DNA of 64,000 nucleotides from Buddleja alternifolia. Taxonomy: Eukaryota > Streptophyta > Magnoliopsida > Lamiales > Scrophulariaceae. The DNA lies in contig CM033392.1 in NCBI GenBank assembly GCA_019426215.1, forward strand, positions 54,301,149-54,365,148. Direction: 5' to 3'. Within the stretch, counting starts at the first letter, position 1. Every line of letters starts with the position of its first letter. Under the pieces are notes generated by a model. That model worked only from the letters and a program-made list of their open reading frames with translations. It made no database searches and had not been told where the DNA came from. Position numbers and translations under genes: made by a program. Shown piece after piece: positions 46,943 to 59,269 of the stretch.

Positions 46943-49900
46943 TTAGAATTTTTTGATGTAGTCGTAAATGTGTTGACTGATTTCGTGGGCCTTTTCTTGG
47001 TTGAGAAAATGGCCAACACCCTCCATAACTACGACTTCCTCCAGAAGTGGGACATATTTCTTGAGACCACCACTGTGTATGTATTCCTTCACTCCTGGGA
47101 AATGGTACGTTATATCCAGGTCACCTACTATGAACTTCACTGGAACTTTTATTTGCGATCCCGTCCATGGCGCCGTCAACTCCCAGCTCCTACCAGTACG
47201 TAATTAGTTAGCAGCAATATTAACTAGTCATTAATTATTTAAGGCCAATCTACAAATTTATCTAACTAAATTAGATATGTGTGACTTAATAATTATGAGC
47301 GCAGCGGTACCGACTCTATTGTCCACATCATGATCATAGCTGGTTAATTAGGTGATATATAAACCAATAGCCTATTAAATTTCTCTATACATGAGCATTG
47401 TAATTAAAACAATCATCGTCGCATGTACGTATTTTGTAATCTGTAAGGATTCGGAAATTAATAGAAACATTATTTGCAGCATTAATCGAGAAATGAATTA
47501 ATTAAGGAGGGGTTTTGGAGAATGAACTTACAGATCCATGGCTCGGTAGTAGTTCAACCCACCCGTGAAGCCGGATTTGTCGAATTTAGAGGCATAATAG
47601 TTGATATCTTCATCAGTGAGCCATGAGGGCAATGCTACCGGAGCCTTGAACAATACGTTCATCGCTATTTCTTGAGGTATGACTGGAGGTTTTGGATCCC
47701 GGCTTGAAAGAAATGTTTTTATTACACTTGCGGTGTCTGTTGATGCAAATGCCGCTTCAGCTTCTCCTGGTTCCTATATCGATATTATTTATCATCGGTT
47801 GATTAATACATTACTACAATTCTATATATCGAGCGAGCAACAAGAGACTACGTATGTGGCTAGTAGTATAATTCATTACAATTCTATATATCGAGCGAGC
47901 AACAAGAGACTACGTTTGTGGCTAGTAGTATAATTCGTGGCTAGTAGTATAATTCAATCACGATTTTGTAAATGACTTTAGTTCAATCAAATTATACCCG
48001 CACTAGAATTATATTTGGTGTTCTAAGTAAAAGTAGTTAATTAGGGCGTTCGACGAGTTGTGGGCGAGACTTCCAGACAGCTCTCCTCAAATTTTGAAGA
48101 AAGAAATTTTGAAATAAGGTTGATCTAAGTAAGGCAATTAAATGACACTTCTTGGATTTTCCTTGTTCTTGTTTTAGGTCGACGGTGCTTCTTACATTTG
48201 ATAACAATGCTAGATTTTTCATTTAGGGGACAACTGTTTTTGTTTTGAAAATAAAAATCCAATCGACGAAAAAATGGTCTCTTTAAGTCACTTATAACTA
48301 CAATTACATTTATATATACAATGACAACTCAATAACAAAACAAGTATAATCATGTAATACATGTAGCAATTGATTTTCTTCCTGAAACGTCAACATACAC
48401 GGGGACGGAGCCAAAATTTTCATTATTGGGAGAGATGTCAAAAAATTTAATATTTATTTTTAATATTAAATAATTATTATTTTAATATTTATATTTATGT
48501 ATTTTTTTCTATGAGACACGTCATATTTGATAAATATTCTAAAAAAAAAACTGTAAATAAAAAAGGGAAACAATCATAATTCAAGATAATATTAAATTCA
48601 AAATATACAAATCACAATTAACTATGAAGTATATTTCTCAACCCCCCACCCCCCCGCGAAAAAAGAAACCCATTCAATATTCATGTAAAGCTAAAAGAAA
48701 AAAAAATCAAAAAATAAAAAAAAATCAAGAATAAAAACTTAAGAGTAACATATGAATTATAGTGAAAGAAACCAAAATCAAAATTTAGATATTTGTATTC
48801 AAATAAATAAATAATATAATACCCTCTTGACCTTTGAAGTGAAAAATCTAAAAATTTCACCAACCAAATTGAGAATCAAAATCAAATTTTAATATTTGTA
48901 TTCAAATAAATAAATAATATAATACCTTCTTGGCCTTTGAAGTGAAAAATCTAAAAATTTCACCAACCAAATTGAGAATGTAGTTTAAGGAAAATAAGTC
49001 CTAAGATTTCTATCCCTCCCTTTGTTTTGAGTTGTAGAAACGTACGATGAAAGAGGGAAAAAGTGAAAATTTGAAAATTGGGGAAATAAATTGAAAAAGT
49101 CAAATGCTAAGGCTATGTTTTGGGATGGTATTTTGGTGAGAATTATTGGTGAAAAATTTATGGGGACACGTGCGTGTTTGATGAGATTGTGTTTGGTTTT
49201 ATTTTGGAAGTTGGTTTTTGGGTGTTTTTTTTTTGTAAGATAATGTTTGGTTTTGTTTCCAGAGGGAACAAAAGTTACTGTATCAGTCAAATCATGAAAT
49301 TTTTGTCTGTTAGAGATGAGAGAGAACACATAAAGAGGAGTGTAGGGACAAAGTAGATGTAGAAAGATGAAAAATAATTATTATGTTTTTTTGGGACAAA
49401 AAAATTAGTGTATGTTGACCAAATATTTTGTGAACCAAACATGATTTGGTGAGAATTTCGGACCAAACATGATTTGGTGAGAATTTCGAACCAAACATGG
49501 TATGAAAACATAACCAAACATTGACTAAGTACTTTTGAGTAATAGAGAGGTTATTTTTTTTTTTTCAGTTTTGAGAGGGACAAAATTACAAATGCCATAA
49601 CCTTATAGGTAGAAGTTACTATTTTAAAATTTTGAGGGATGGGAGGATTACAAATTTTATAGGCACGGTGAAATTTTTTAAAAACTTGAGGGGGCGGTGG
49701 CACCGACCAACCCCACCCCAAAAAACCAAAAAAAAACCCATTAATATTTATAATATGTATAGTATTCTGGTGATAACATGTTAATATTTTCATTTCATGC
49801 CTCATTTTTTCATGCAATGTTTGTTGATCAAATATATATATATATATATAGGGTAACTATATATATCTAATCTAGATAATAAGATATTTTTGTTGATCAA

Positions 49901-51558
49901 AAAAATAAAAATAAGGATCTAGACAATAAATATTGGATGTGAACGTTTATGTGGTCAACCTACTCAATAACATCCCTTGATTTCACGTGATCTAACTGTC
50001 TCTCTCTCAACTCTCATTTCCCCTAGGCCCTATCACACAACACATTCATGGAGTTAGTTGATTGGGGTCTCTCTCTCTCTCCCCAATTTTTCTCAATTTG
50101 GCTCTCTTTCTAGCTAACACCGGTTAGTTGTATTAACCATTAATTAATAAGGATAATAAAGAAAAACTACTTATATGTATTTCTTAGTCCAATATATATA
50201 TATATATAGTATAATAATAATAATAAAAAAAAAAAAAATAAGTGCACTTCTACCTGTATTCAACTCGCACCAACACTAGTTGTTTTTTCAAATTAATATT
50301 TGACACAACTTAATGCGCTCATAATTATTTATATCATGTATTAACTAATTGATAAATAAATAAATAAAATATTACATAAGCACGTCTTAAATAATTACGT
50401 AGATGCTTATTACATTAGATTGTTTTTGAATGGTGCATATTATTTTATGTGTTGATGCACCATTCAAAAACAATCTAATGTAATAAGCATCTACGTAATT
50501 ATTTAAGACGTGCCTATGTAATATTTTATTTATTCATTTATCAATTAGTTAATACATGATATAAATAAATATGAGCGCATTAAATTGTGTCAAATATTAA
50601 TTTGAAAAAACAACTAGTGTTGGTGCGAGTTGAATACAGGTAGAAGTGCATTTATTTTTTTTATTTTATTATTATTATACTATATATAGTTCAATAGACC
50701 TTATCAAAAAAATAAAATAAAATATATATATATATATATAGTTCAGTAGCTTTTTCTTTTGTCCTCCGATAATAAAACACATTAGTTAGATGGGTAATTA
50801 ATTAGGAAAGGCTGCCGGGCCCTGTGACCCCTGTATGTCAACATTATTGGAAAATTACCCCAACATTATTAAAGTTCAAACAGACAAGACAACTCAACCC
50901 TGCTGCTTATAATTACATCTCTCTATCCATGCATCTCAAATATTAATATTTAATTTCCTGATCATATATAACTTGGATTTAATTCTCAGGCCATAATAAA
51001 ATGAAAACATGGTCATAATTATGGAATATGTTGGAAATTGTAAGTAACAAAATATAATAATTAAGAAACTAATTAATTAATATTAATAACCTGGAATCTG
51101 CACATGTAGAAGCCATCTCCAAGCTGGGCTCGGAGTCCCTGGATTGTCTTCACCGTTGGATTTCTTGGCTGCAAGACCACGCTGGTATTCACCAGAGCTT
51201 TGATTCTGTCAGGCCTCAGCATACAAAACCACCAGGCTATGATTGCGCCCCAGTCGTGTCCCACCAGGAAAACCTTCTCCAGCCCCAGAGCATCTAACAG
51301 CGCCACCAGGTCCCCGACGATGTGGAGCACTGTGTAGCTGGTGGCGGATGGCGGAGCATCGGTGTCGCCATAGCCTCGGAGGTCGGGGGCGATGGTGCGG
51401 TAGCCCTTGGCGGAGAGGTGGAGCATCTGGTGCCGCCATGAGTACCACAGCTCCGGGAAGCCGTGGAGGAACAGCACTGCGTCGAGGCCTTGGCCAAGCT
51501 CGGCTACGTGTATGTTTATGCCATTCACCTTCAAGTTCTTGTGGACTATCTGCTCCAT
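46943..51558 (-). CDS. Soluble epoxide hydrolase, intact, three exons
   Basis: An alpha/beta-hydrolase that opens epoxides to diols; plant members act on epoxy fatty acids (cutin, defence) and xenobiotics in the cytosol. Exons are 51558-51091, 47773-47532 and 47189-46943, giving 318 residues, the usual plant length. HGFP (32-35) forms the oxyanion side. Asp102 in GHDWG is the nucleophile. Asp262 in GDLD and His297 in GVGHF complete the charge relay. Tyr151 and Tyr231 or 232 (GLNYY) fit the epoxide-activating tyrosines. These correspond to Asp105, Asp265, His300, Tyr154 and Tyr235 of the potato enzyme StEH1. All splice sites are GT-AG. Intron 1 is 3.3 kb and full of repeats; its paralogue at 26295-39643 is dead. 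A (GA)n tract sits in the 5' leader next to the ATG. Confidence 0.93.
47816..47955 (+). repeat. Tandem repeat, 62-bp period, in the epoxide hydrolase intron
   Basis: The unit ACAATTCTATATATCGAGCG begins at 47816 and 47878 with one base changed. A 20-bp tail, GTGGCTAGTAGTATAATTC, is then repeated once more to 47955. Confidence 0.88.
48772..48979 (+). repeat. Tandem duplication, 103-bp period, in the same intron
   Basis: Two units share ATTTGTATTCAAATAAATAA through CACCAACCAAATTGAGAAT, beginning at 48791 and 48894 within them, with only a few differences. Confidence 0.88.
49111..49515. mobile_element. Possible PIF/Harbinger-type MITE, about 405 bp
   Basis: The left end GGCTATGTTTTGGGAT and the right end (read inward, GGTTATGTTTTCATACC) form an imperfect inverted repeat. 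The flanking trinucleotides are TAA and AAA, one base away from the TWA duplication of this superfamily. A 27-bp unit ending in ATTTGGTGAGAATTTCG is duplicated near 49438-49490. Confidence 0.4.
50201..50688. repeat. Near-perfect 488-bp palindrome in the epoxide hydrolase intron
   Basis: Left arm 50201-50438 and right arm 50455-50688 are inverted copies with only a handful of mismatches (for example aagtgcac/aaatgcac and ataagcacg/ataggcacg) around a 16-base spacer. No open frame and no clear target-site duplication. It could be a foldback element or a source of hairpin RNA from the intron transcript. Confidence 0.92.
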
Positions 51559-51644
51559 CTTTTTTCTCTCTCTCTCTCTCTCTCACTAGTTCACTTTGTA
51601 ATTGCAGAAGGAACTTTGGCACTTTCAATCTACTATTATTCTAC

Positions 51645-51664
51645 TAGCTATATATATATATATG
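51645..51664 (-). promoter_or_regulatory. TATA region of the epoxide hydrolase gene
   Basis: TATATATATATATA lies about 90 bp ahead of the start codon on the minus strand. A (GA)n run (plus-strand TC at 51565-51586) fills the likely leader. The same promoter stretch recurs at 55057-55134 and in degraded form at 39645-39722. Confidence 0.55.
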
Positions 51665-51671
51665 ATAATTA

Positions 51672-54600
51672 GGTTGGCTAAGAAGAGTTTTTGTTGAATA
51701 CTTGACGTATACCCTTTGACCAAATATAACCCTTTGAAATAATAACCCAATTTAATTTTAAAATTAATATTAATATGACTAAAAGACGTCCCATTCTTAC
51801 TACAAATTCGATACCGAAATATTTTCTATGAATAAAGTATAAATCATCTTCAAAGTCAATTTGATTGTTCAAGCCAGAAGGATGATACAAAGCCATATTA
51901 TCATCCAAATTACCTATATTATTTAATAAAATTTATGTAAATTGAGACGTGTTTTACAGAGGACTTCATGCAACTAAATTGACACATGTTAGTTCTTGAT
52001 ATGTATTTATGGATGTGAGGAACAACATATTTTGTTTTTACTTATTGTAATGTAGTAAACAAGCAAGAATTTGTATGATTTTCAAGTTGTGGTATTGAAC
52101 ATAAATTAAATTTTGGAATAAAAAATTGAAATTTCGATGGCAGTTCATCAAAAATTTAAAACGATCTAGAATTGGAAAGGTTGAAATAGTAAATAACATG
52201 AAATATAAATCAATTAGGTTTAATATTATCTGAAAGTCTAATTATTCATTTCCTTCTCTAATCTCGATGGAACTTGCAACATTCTTCTTACTTGACTTCA
52301 CGTTTTTATTTTATACTTCTTTCTCAAAACACACGCTTCTTCATTATCACTTGGTATGTTGTTGATGTCTCCTTTATTATTATTCCTTGACATTTTCTTT
52401 CTCTTGTTTGCATCATTTTCTTCAAATTTTGTCTTACGTTTATTTTGAAGTTCATTTAATGTAAAAACTTTTCCAAGATTTCCACATGCAATCTTTTCCC
52501 TGAGCCTTCCTGTTTTTCTTTATTTTTTCTCCTACTTAATTTATGGTTGTACTTTTACAAATGCTTTCTATGATACAAAGTTTTTCCTTATTTATTATGC
52601 TTTTCTATCAAGTTCGATGAGAAAGCGAAACTCATTTGATGTTTGTAGGATTAGTGATTGGAATCTTTGATTTATGTTCTCTCTAAGAAGAAGAATATAT
52701 TACAAACACCTCCATGTACAACAAAAACATCCAAGCACCCCCTCATTTGCCAAAAATCCTTCAAATATCCCCTTAACCTATTGATTGATAAAATTATTGT
52801 TGATTTATATAAAATTATAATTTCACTTTCCACTCATCTAATATAGTCAATAACACTTCGCCCTTCTACAATTAAAGCTCCGTATATTTGATTCAAAAAT
52901 TGATTTAATGCTAAATTCATTAAATAAATTAACCTTAAATAAAATAAAACAGTAAAATAAGATTGTAATATTATAAATAAGGTTTGAATAGCATTTTACC
53001 TCCTCGTGTAATCCAAAAAGAGTAAAGAGAAGGGGGAAATAAATAAAAAAAGGCAATAGACCTCCATGAAGCACAATGCCTCCTGAATATATTTAACCTA
53101 GATTCATCAATACAAAGACCAAAACACCTTGACCTTTTAAATATATTTAAATTAAATTTTCTATTTTTAATCATTTTATATTAAAAAAAATTTCCCATCT
53201 ATTTCCCTAATTTAACTCCTTGCCAAAAACCTTAACCCCAATTCACCATGCCCCTCATCCCACCATCCATCCAAACAACCTCATCCACCTTCTTAGCCCA
53301 TTGATGTATAGAACAATTAAAATTGGAGTTCCTATAATATTTCGTGGAGTGCAAATATCATTCACCTTATCTATCATATGCGACAAAAAGATCCAAATAA
53401 GAGAAAAAAATGCTTAATTTACCATTTACTCCTTTTAATAATTTCAATAACTAATCAAATTCCATTTTTCCCCACTACTGCTCACCTTTATTTCACACAC
53501 AAATCCACCACAGCTCGCTGAAACTAGGCCATCTTCGCCAAGTTCTCACTCCTTGGCCACCTTTGATGCTGTGGGTCATTGGCGCAACCCCTGTTAGCAC
53601 ACCCCCATCAAAATTGCTACAACCTCTTATCAAAACCACCATAGTCTCTACCCTTCTTAGTAGCTTCCACCCTCTCCAAGCATGCCTTCCCAAGCCGTCT
53701 CCGTCGTGGTGCTCCATCGCCGCCATCGTCAACACCGCACCACAACCTTGTTATTTTTTAATATAAGCATAGTACATTTATATATATAATTTAATATAAA
53801 ATATGTGATATTAAATATGGGGCATTAATCTTTACTGAAATCTTTGATTGTTATTATTCAGTCAAAAAATATAAAGGAATTTAATGTTGAACGTTGAATT
53901 CTAACACATTGATCAAATGGTTGTAAATATTATGACGAAATTGTCTTAAAAGGGACAAAACAATATAACAAGAAAACTAGGTGAATGGCGTTCGTAGGAA
54001 GCTCACTTGCTTTAAATTATTTTTCACATAGAGGTGAATTGTCCCTTCAGACACATAGGGGTAAATTGCATTTTTTTTAGGGGTAAATTTTATTTCACCA
54101 TATCAATGAGATAAACTAAACTTAAAATAGTCCTACATAAATTTTTATGGTCACTATTGATAGCTTTCTGGCTTGCATATGTCAGACTTATACTTTAATT
54201 AAGTTAAATAACTATTTATGATCTATGTTATTCATTGTTAGAATAATTATTTTTTCAAAACTTATTAATTTATCTTTGAAGTATTGTATTACTCATTAAG
54301 ATACAATGATAAACCTATTTTTATATTGTCATTTTATTATATAACATGTCCGTGCTAATTTATGATTGCGACATTTTTTATATTAATTAGTGATTATTGC
54401 TTCTCTTTCCATGTTAAATAAATAGGTTTAATATTTAGTTATTTATTTTTATGGAAGTGCAACAAAAATTAGAAAACACAAAATAACATTTTTTTAATAT
54501 CCATTAATGCACTAAGTTATCAAAGAAAAATAAAGAGTAAATCAATGGAGTTCATTGTAAATGAAGTAGACGGTGATTAGGAAAGTTGGAGGGGTAACCC

Positions 54601-55056
54601 GGATCCTTCCAGTCAGGAAAAAGTCGGTTGTGGATCTATCTGGCCCCACTCCAGAAAAAAAAAATAAGGATAGTCAAAGAAGAAATGAGGTTGGAGATTT
54701 CTCAGTCTACTTCTCAAACTAGAAGAAATAAGGATGGTTAGAAGAAATAAGGTTGGGGGGACAGCCTCTTGGTTGATCCCCAGGATGGGGTGAGACATAC
54801 ACGTCCACTCGTACTCCATGGTAGCATAAGGGGGCAAAATTCAGGAGAAAAAGGGTAGAAATAAGGAAGCAAAATCCCTGGTAGCATATTGGCCAGGTGC
54901 GAGCCTGGGGAAGAAATTGTGGTACGGAATGATGAATTCATAGGAGTCAAAAAACTGATATATCTTTAAATATGTGCAAACTCTTGCCATATTCCTTTTT
55001 ATATGTGCGAATATGTACTCTTTCAATATGCTACAAGCATTTTCCAAATTATACTA
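51672..55056. other. Gene-free stretch
   Basis: 3.4 kb with no gene I can support. A GC-richer patch at 53500-53750 gives short open frames on both strands, but the translations have no family resemblance. The same is true of the purine-rich patch at 54560-54940. Confidence 0.45.
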
Positions 55057-55134
55057 TCAATCTACTATTATTCTACTAGATATATATATATAGTTATGAT
55101 AATTAGGTTGGCTAAGAAGAGTTTTTGTTGAATA
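55057..55134 (-). repeat. Duplicated epoxide hydrolase promoter fragment
   Basis: From ATCAATCTACTATTATTCTA to AGAGTTTTTGTTGAATAC this 78-bp segment matches the promoter of the intact epoxide hydrolase (51627-51702) nearly base for base, apart from the TA-repeat length. No coding sequence is attached. Confidence 0.85.
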
Positions 55135-56024
55135 CACAGTGCACCCTTTGGCTTTTATTACAATGCTTGTTTCATCTGTTTATACTAATTATATATGTAA
55201 GATAGAAAACATATATATGATAAACTAGGGGACTTTAAAATAAATGCCTTTGGCTGGCCAATTTTTGGTAGGACATATTTCAATCATTAAAATTTGATAG
55301 TGTTAGAGGTAATTTCTTTACAGTTTTACGGGTAATTTTATATGAGATTGTGTCCAAAATAATTCTGATGTGTATTCTGTAATCTGTATCTATCTTTTTT
55401 ACATAAATTTATGTGTAGGAGTATACACAATTCAGTAAGAGCTGACACTAGAATTACTGAGTTTAATCTAACATAAATTTTTTAATTTTCAACCCCCTCT
55501 TCTCTCCTCTTCTCCTCACTCACTTTTTCGTCTTATTTCTTCCAATTTTTTTTCTTTTCTATTGCACTAATTTTTAACTATTTATAATACTTAACATATA
55601 ATCACAAGTAAACTTTATGTTTGCATAATTTCAAGCAATACATATGATATTAAAAAAAAATTATACAACAAAATAATAAATAAAATAATGATATCTTGTA
55701 AAAATTAAGGACACACTTCAAGTGTACAACTGGAAGTCTGCAATTAGTTAGAATAAATGATGCAGACAGGTTGTTTGGCTTTCTCAATTTACACTTAAGG
55801 AATTGCTCCATAGAGTCCTTGTGTCCTTTCTTTTTGTTTTATATAATAAATAATATGTATTTTGCTTATATTGGTAGTGACTGTGAACAAGAAAATAGGA
55901 ATTAATTATTGTTGTTCTTAGTTTTTTTTTTTTTTCTTTGATGAAGTATAGTTGTTCTTAGTTATTACATAGTAACGATCTCTTTTTAGAAGAAATAAAA
56001 CGTAAAACGATTAAAATCGTTAAT

Positions 56025-56551
56025 GGGATGTTTGGTTATGTTTTGCTCATGGCTTGGTCAAGACTCAAAAGAGTTGGATTGGAGAAAATGTTTAGATAAC
56101 ACAATTTTTGTCCATAAAAATTGGAGTAAATAAATATATGATAAAAGTTTACACCATTTAATTGTTACTGTAATTTTGTAGTATTTTGAAAAACAAAGAT
56201 TATTTTATGGAAAAAACAAAGGTGATACTTGGTGGTTTCCGGGCAAATATCCACCACACAGAGTATTAAAATATGTGTGAGGTCCACCAAATATATATAA
56301 ATTTAATTATATTTTAACACTTTATGTAGTGGATATTTCCCGAAAATTGAACTCCGAGAGCCACCAAGTGTCACCCGAAAAACAAACTACAAAGCATTAA
56401 TCAATGGCTAAATCAACACAATCTCCAACAAAAAAAAGAAAAATAATACTAAACTTTCAAAATAAAACTAAATACACTCACAAAACATGCGTACTTCCCA
56501 ATATATTTCACACCAAATAATCTTACTTTAAAACATAATCAAATATAACCC
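56025..56551. mobile_element. Possible TIR element with a younger MITE inside
   Basis: The left end GGGATGTTTGGTTATGTTTT and the right end (read inward, GGGTTATATTTGATTATGTT) are similar inverted repeats. No clear flanking duplication. The MITE at 56221-56377 is inserted in it. Confidence 0.4.
56221..56377. mobile_element. 157-bp MITE with 9-bp duplication
   Basis: The ends are GGTGATACTTGGTGG and (read inward) CGGGTGACACTTGGTGG, followed by a second paired block containing AAATATCCAC. AAAAACAAA flanks it at 56212-56220 and 56378-56386. The flank is A-rich, so the duplication is less telling than elsewhere. Confidence 0.68.
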
Positions 56552-57055
56552 AAAGTTTTGGTCGAAAATTGATAACTTACGTAGCACCGCTCAAAAGTAC
56601 GAGGGAGCTTCCTATATGTAGCTTCACAATACTACTACTACTAATAAATAATAATAATAATAATGGTTAATAAACAAAGTCAATAATTTCAATTCCAAAG
56701 GACTGAAGACACGTACGTACCCACGTGTTTGGCAAATAATTGATTAAAACGTAGAATGTTTATCTCTTGATAGTACATCATCAAATTTATATTTTTGTCG
56801 TTTGAATAATAGAGTTTTATGCATAAATTATTCGAATGAACTACTTAACAATACAGATAGACACAAACATATCTCTATTGATGTTTATCGGATCATATAT
56901 ATTGTAATATTCTTGTTTTCTTTTTGTAAGAATGTGTTGTAATATTCAGTCCCTCTTATGCTGCTATTGCTGCAACTCTCTGTCAATATGACATTAATAT
57001 TTCTGCTACTAGTATAAAGACACGTGATTTGATTCTTCAATTTAATTTAAACCTA

Positions 57056-57242
57056 ACTAAGGGGTTGTGGTGGAGTGGTAAGGGCTACGCCACCCTTAAC
57101 CAAATATCAAGGGTTCGATCCTTAATTTTGGGAATGAAGCAGATTTTCTTGGCCAGCTGTCCCACCCTTAGAGGTGCCGGCAAATCAGCGAGGGGACTAA
57201 TCATTGCGATCGGAGGCGGACACCCTGGTTAATAACCAAAAA
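57056..57242 (+). mobile_element. tRNA-derived SINE, about 187 bp
   Basis: The body begins at about 57061 with GGGGTTGTGGTGGAGTGG, whose TGGTGGAGTGG matches an RNA polymerase III A box. GGGTTCGATCC at 57111-57121 is a canonical B box. An A-rich tail (AATAACCAAAAAAA) ends it. A 17-bp target-site duplication AATTTAATTTAAACCTA lies at 57039-57055 and 57243-57259. No protein is encoded; such elements move with LINE enzymes. Confidence 0.92.
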
Positions 57243-57279
57243 AATTTAATTTAAACCTATGTGGATCTTAATTTAGGCG

Positions 57280-58966
57280 TGTGCCCTCAATGTCAATAAG
57301 AAATTAGATTGAGTAGGGCTTTGATGAGTTATTTGTACAAACGATTATATGTTTCTATTTATAGAATAAAAGTTTTGATTTTATTCTTATAAATCTAATG
57401 GTATTTAAGTTTGTTGAACAAAAAGTTCTTGAGATTTAAAGATAGACTTTCCACCTCTTATGACTGATGGGAGGCACTAGAAGAGTCAAGTACTTAATCT
57501 GTTAAAAAATAGTTAGCAGATTAAGGAATTTTAATTGGGCATTAAAATTCAACTCGTGTGACACCTGCTTTGACAAGGAAGTGTCAGTCGAACACTGATT
57601 AGATAGTGAGAGCTGGTTTCATAAATATAGTTAATGGAATTAACATATTTGAACTAGACTCGCATTAATCCGATTACATGGGTATTTACTCTTTGACAGT
57701 CAATGATTGGGATTAAGATCGCGATAGTATGTGTGAACTTTAGACCTGGTGAGTTATTTACAATGTGCTTGTAGTATTGAATATGTTATCAAAGTAGTTA
57801 GACCCGTATCACCTGATAGGTGGGGTCGACCTCGAAGTACGATTCATGTGGTGCATTCGACATTGTAAGACAACTGCCAATATGGGATTCACCGTCTCGA
57901 TAGTAAACGAGTATGTGACCTATACAATCATAAGTAATAGCAATTACAAAGTCTTTGACAAAAGCATATAAATTAACTAGTGATGGTCACTGATGGTAGT
58001 TTGGTAATTTCACATTCTCATGATTACTAAGTACAACATCAAGTTCTATGAGTTTGACATACCATGACTCTTACTTGATCGTGTCACGTCGGTGAAGATT
58101 GTGTACACATATGATAGCCGTAATCAAGGTTTGTGATGACATGTTCATCTCGTATTCAATTGCACTATGATTTGGTTCCACGGTGCTGGTTAGGTGACAA
58201 CCTTATCCTTTGGAATCCTCCCACTGCCAATTAAATCGAGCATAGAGAGTCGCGCTACATGAAGAAAATGAATGATTTTCTATGCTAAGGGTATTTTGGT
58301 AAATTCACATTAGATGTGAATGACTAACAAAATGGATGGTATGATTTAATTAAAGATATTTAATTAGATTAAATAAATTAATTAAATAATTTAATTCATA
58401 AGTTAAATTAATTAGAAATTAGTTTACAAGTTGAATTAAATTAATTGGATTAATTTTAATTGAATTAAAGTAATTAATTAAAAGTCAATTAGATTGGACT
58501 TGAATTTAATTAATTACTAATGGGTCAAGATGGAACAAAGCTTGAAAGCCCAATCCTAATAGGCCCTAGCGGCCGCCCCTCACTAGTAGGACTAGGGTTT
58601 TATTTACTTGGTATAAGTTGTTAGTCACTGTCAGAATACTACACAAGTCACAATTCTGAATCTGACTTTGAGCCAAAAGAAAATCTAGAGCAAAAGAAAG
58701 ACAAAATTCCCTCATTCTCTCTCCACCTAGCCGCCTCCATTGTTGCCGGGAAGGAGATCAGACCTTTCTTGGAGATTTTTCTTCTGCGTGATAATCCAGG
58801 GACAGGAGTTTGGGACTCCTGCTGATTATTAAAGTTTTGTCGTCAAGAGGTAATTTGATTATCCTCTTTCGTATATTTTTTTTGTGAATTAATATCATGA
58901 AACCCCAGATTCGATTTCTGGAGTGATTCAGATTAAATTTTTTATCCGCTAGACCGAATCACAACA
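57280..58966 (+). repeat. 5' LTR of copia 3, about 1.7 kb
   Basis: The right end, CACAACA, is fixed by the primer-binding site one base further on. The left end is inferred from TGTGCCCTC at 57280, a common start of plant copia LTRs. No partner LTR is in view. A TA-only low-complexity stretch occupies 58340-58520. Confidence 0.65.
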
Positions 58967-58967
58967 G

Positions 58968-58980
58968 TGGTATCAGAGCC
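58968..58980 (+). promoter_or_regulatory. Primer-binding site of copia 3
   Basis: TGGTATCAGAGCC is an exact complement of the initiator methionine tRNA 3' end. Confidence 0.92.
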
Positions 58981-59269
58981 AAAGTTCGGGAGATTCATGA
59001 TATTCAATGTATGTTTATGTGCTTTAATTGATTTATTGCATAAACATGTTTTTACATATTGTATGTAATTGGGTAATTTATGTTATGCATGTGAATTTGT
59101 AAAATTAAATGATTAATTGAATGGGATTTACAGGCTAAAACGAAAATTGAATTGGATTCATTATTGTAAAAAAACACGTTTTTGGAAAAATGAGCAGCCA
59201 GAAGGGCGGCACTCCACGGTCGACAGCACGCGCCACCGTGCTACTACTGCTGGAGGTAGGCGGGGTGTT

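Noticed and set aside
53493..53766. Short open frames on both strands in a GC-richer patch
   Set aside because: No family resemblance, no start or splice context, both strands open only because of composition.
54613..55047. Three short minus-strand frames
   Set aside because: Overlapping, low complexity, no recognisable protein.
57061..57130. Possible tRNA gene (A-box and B-box words)
   Set aside because: The region does not fold as a complete tRNA cloverleaf by eye, and the 17-bp duplication plus A-rich tail identify a SINE.
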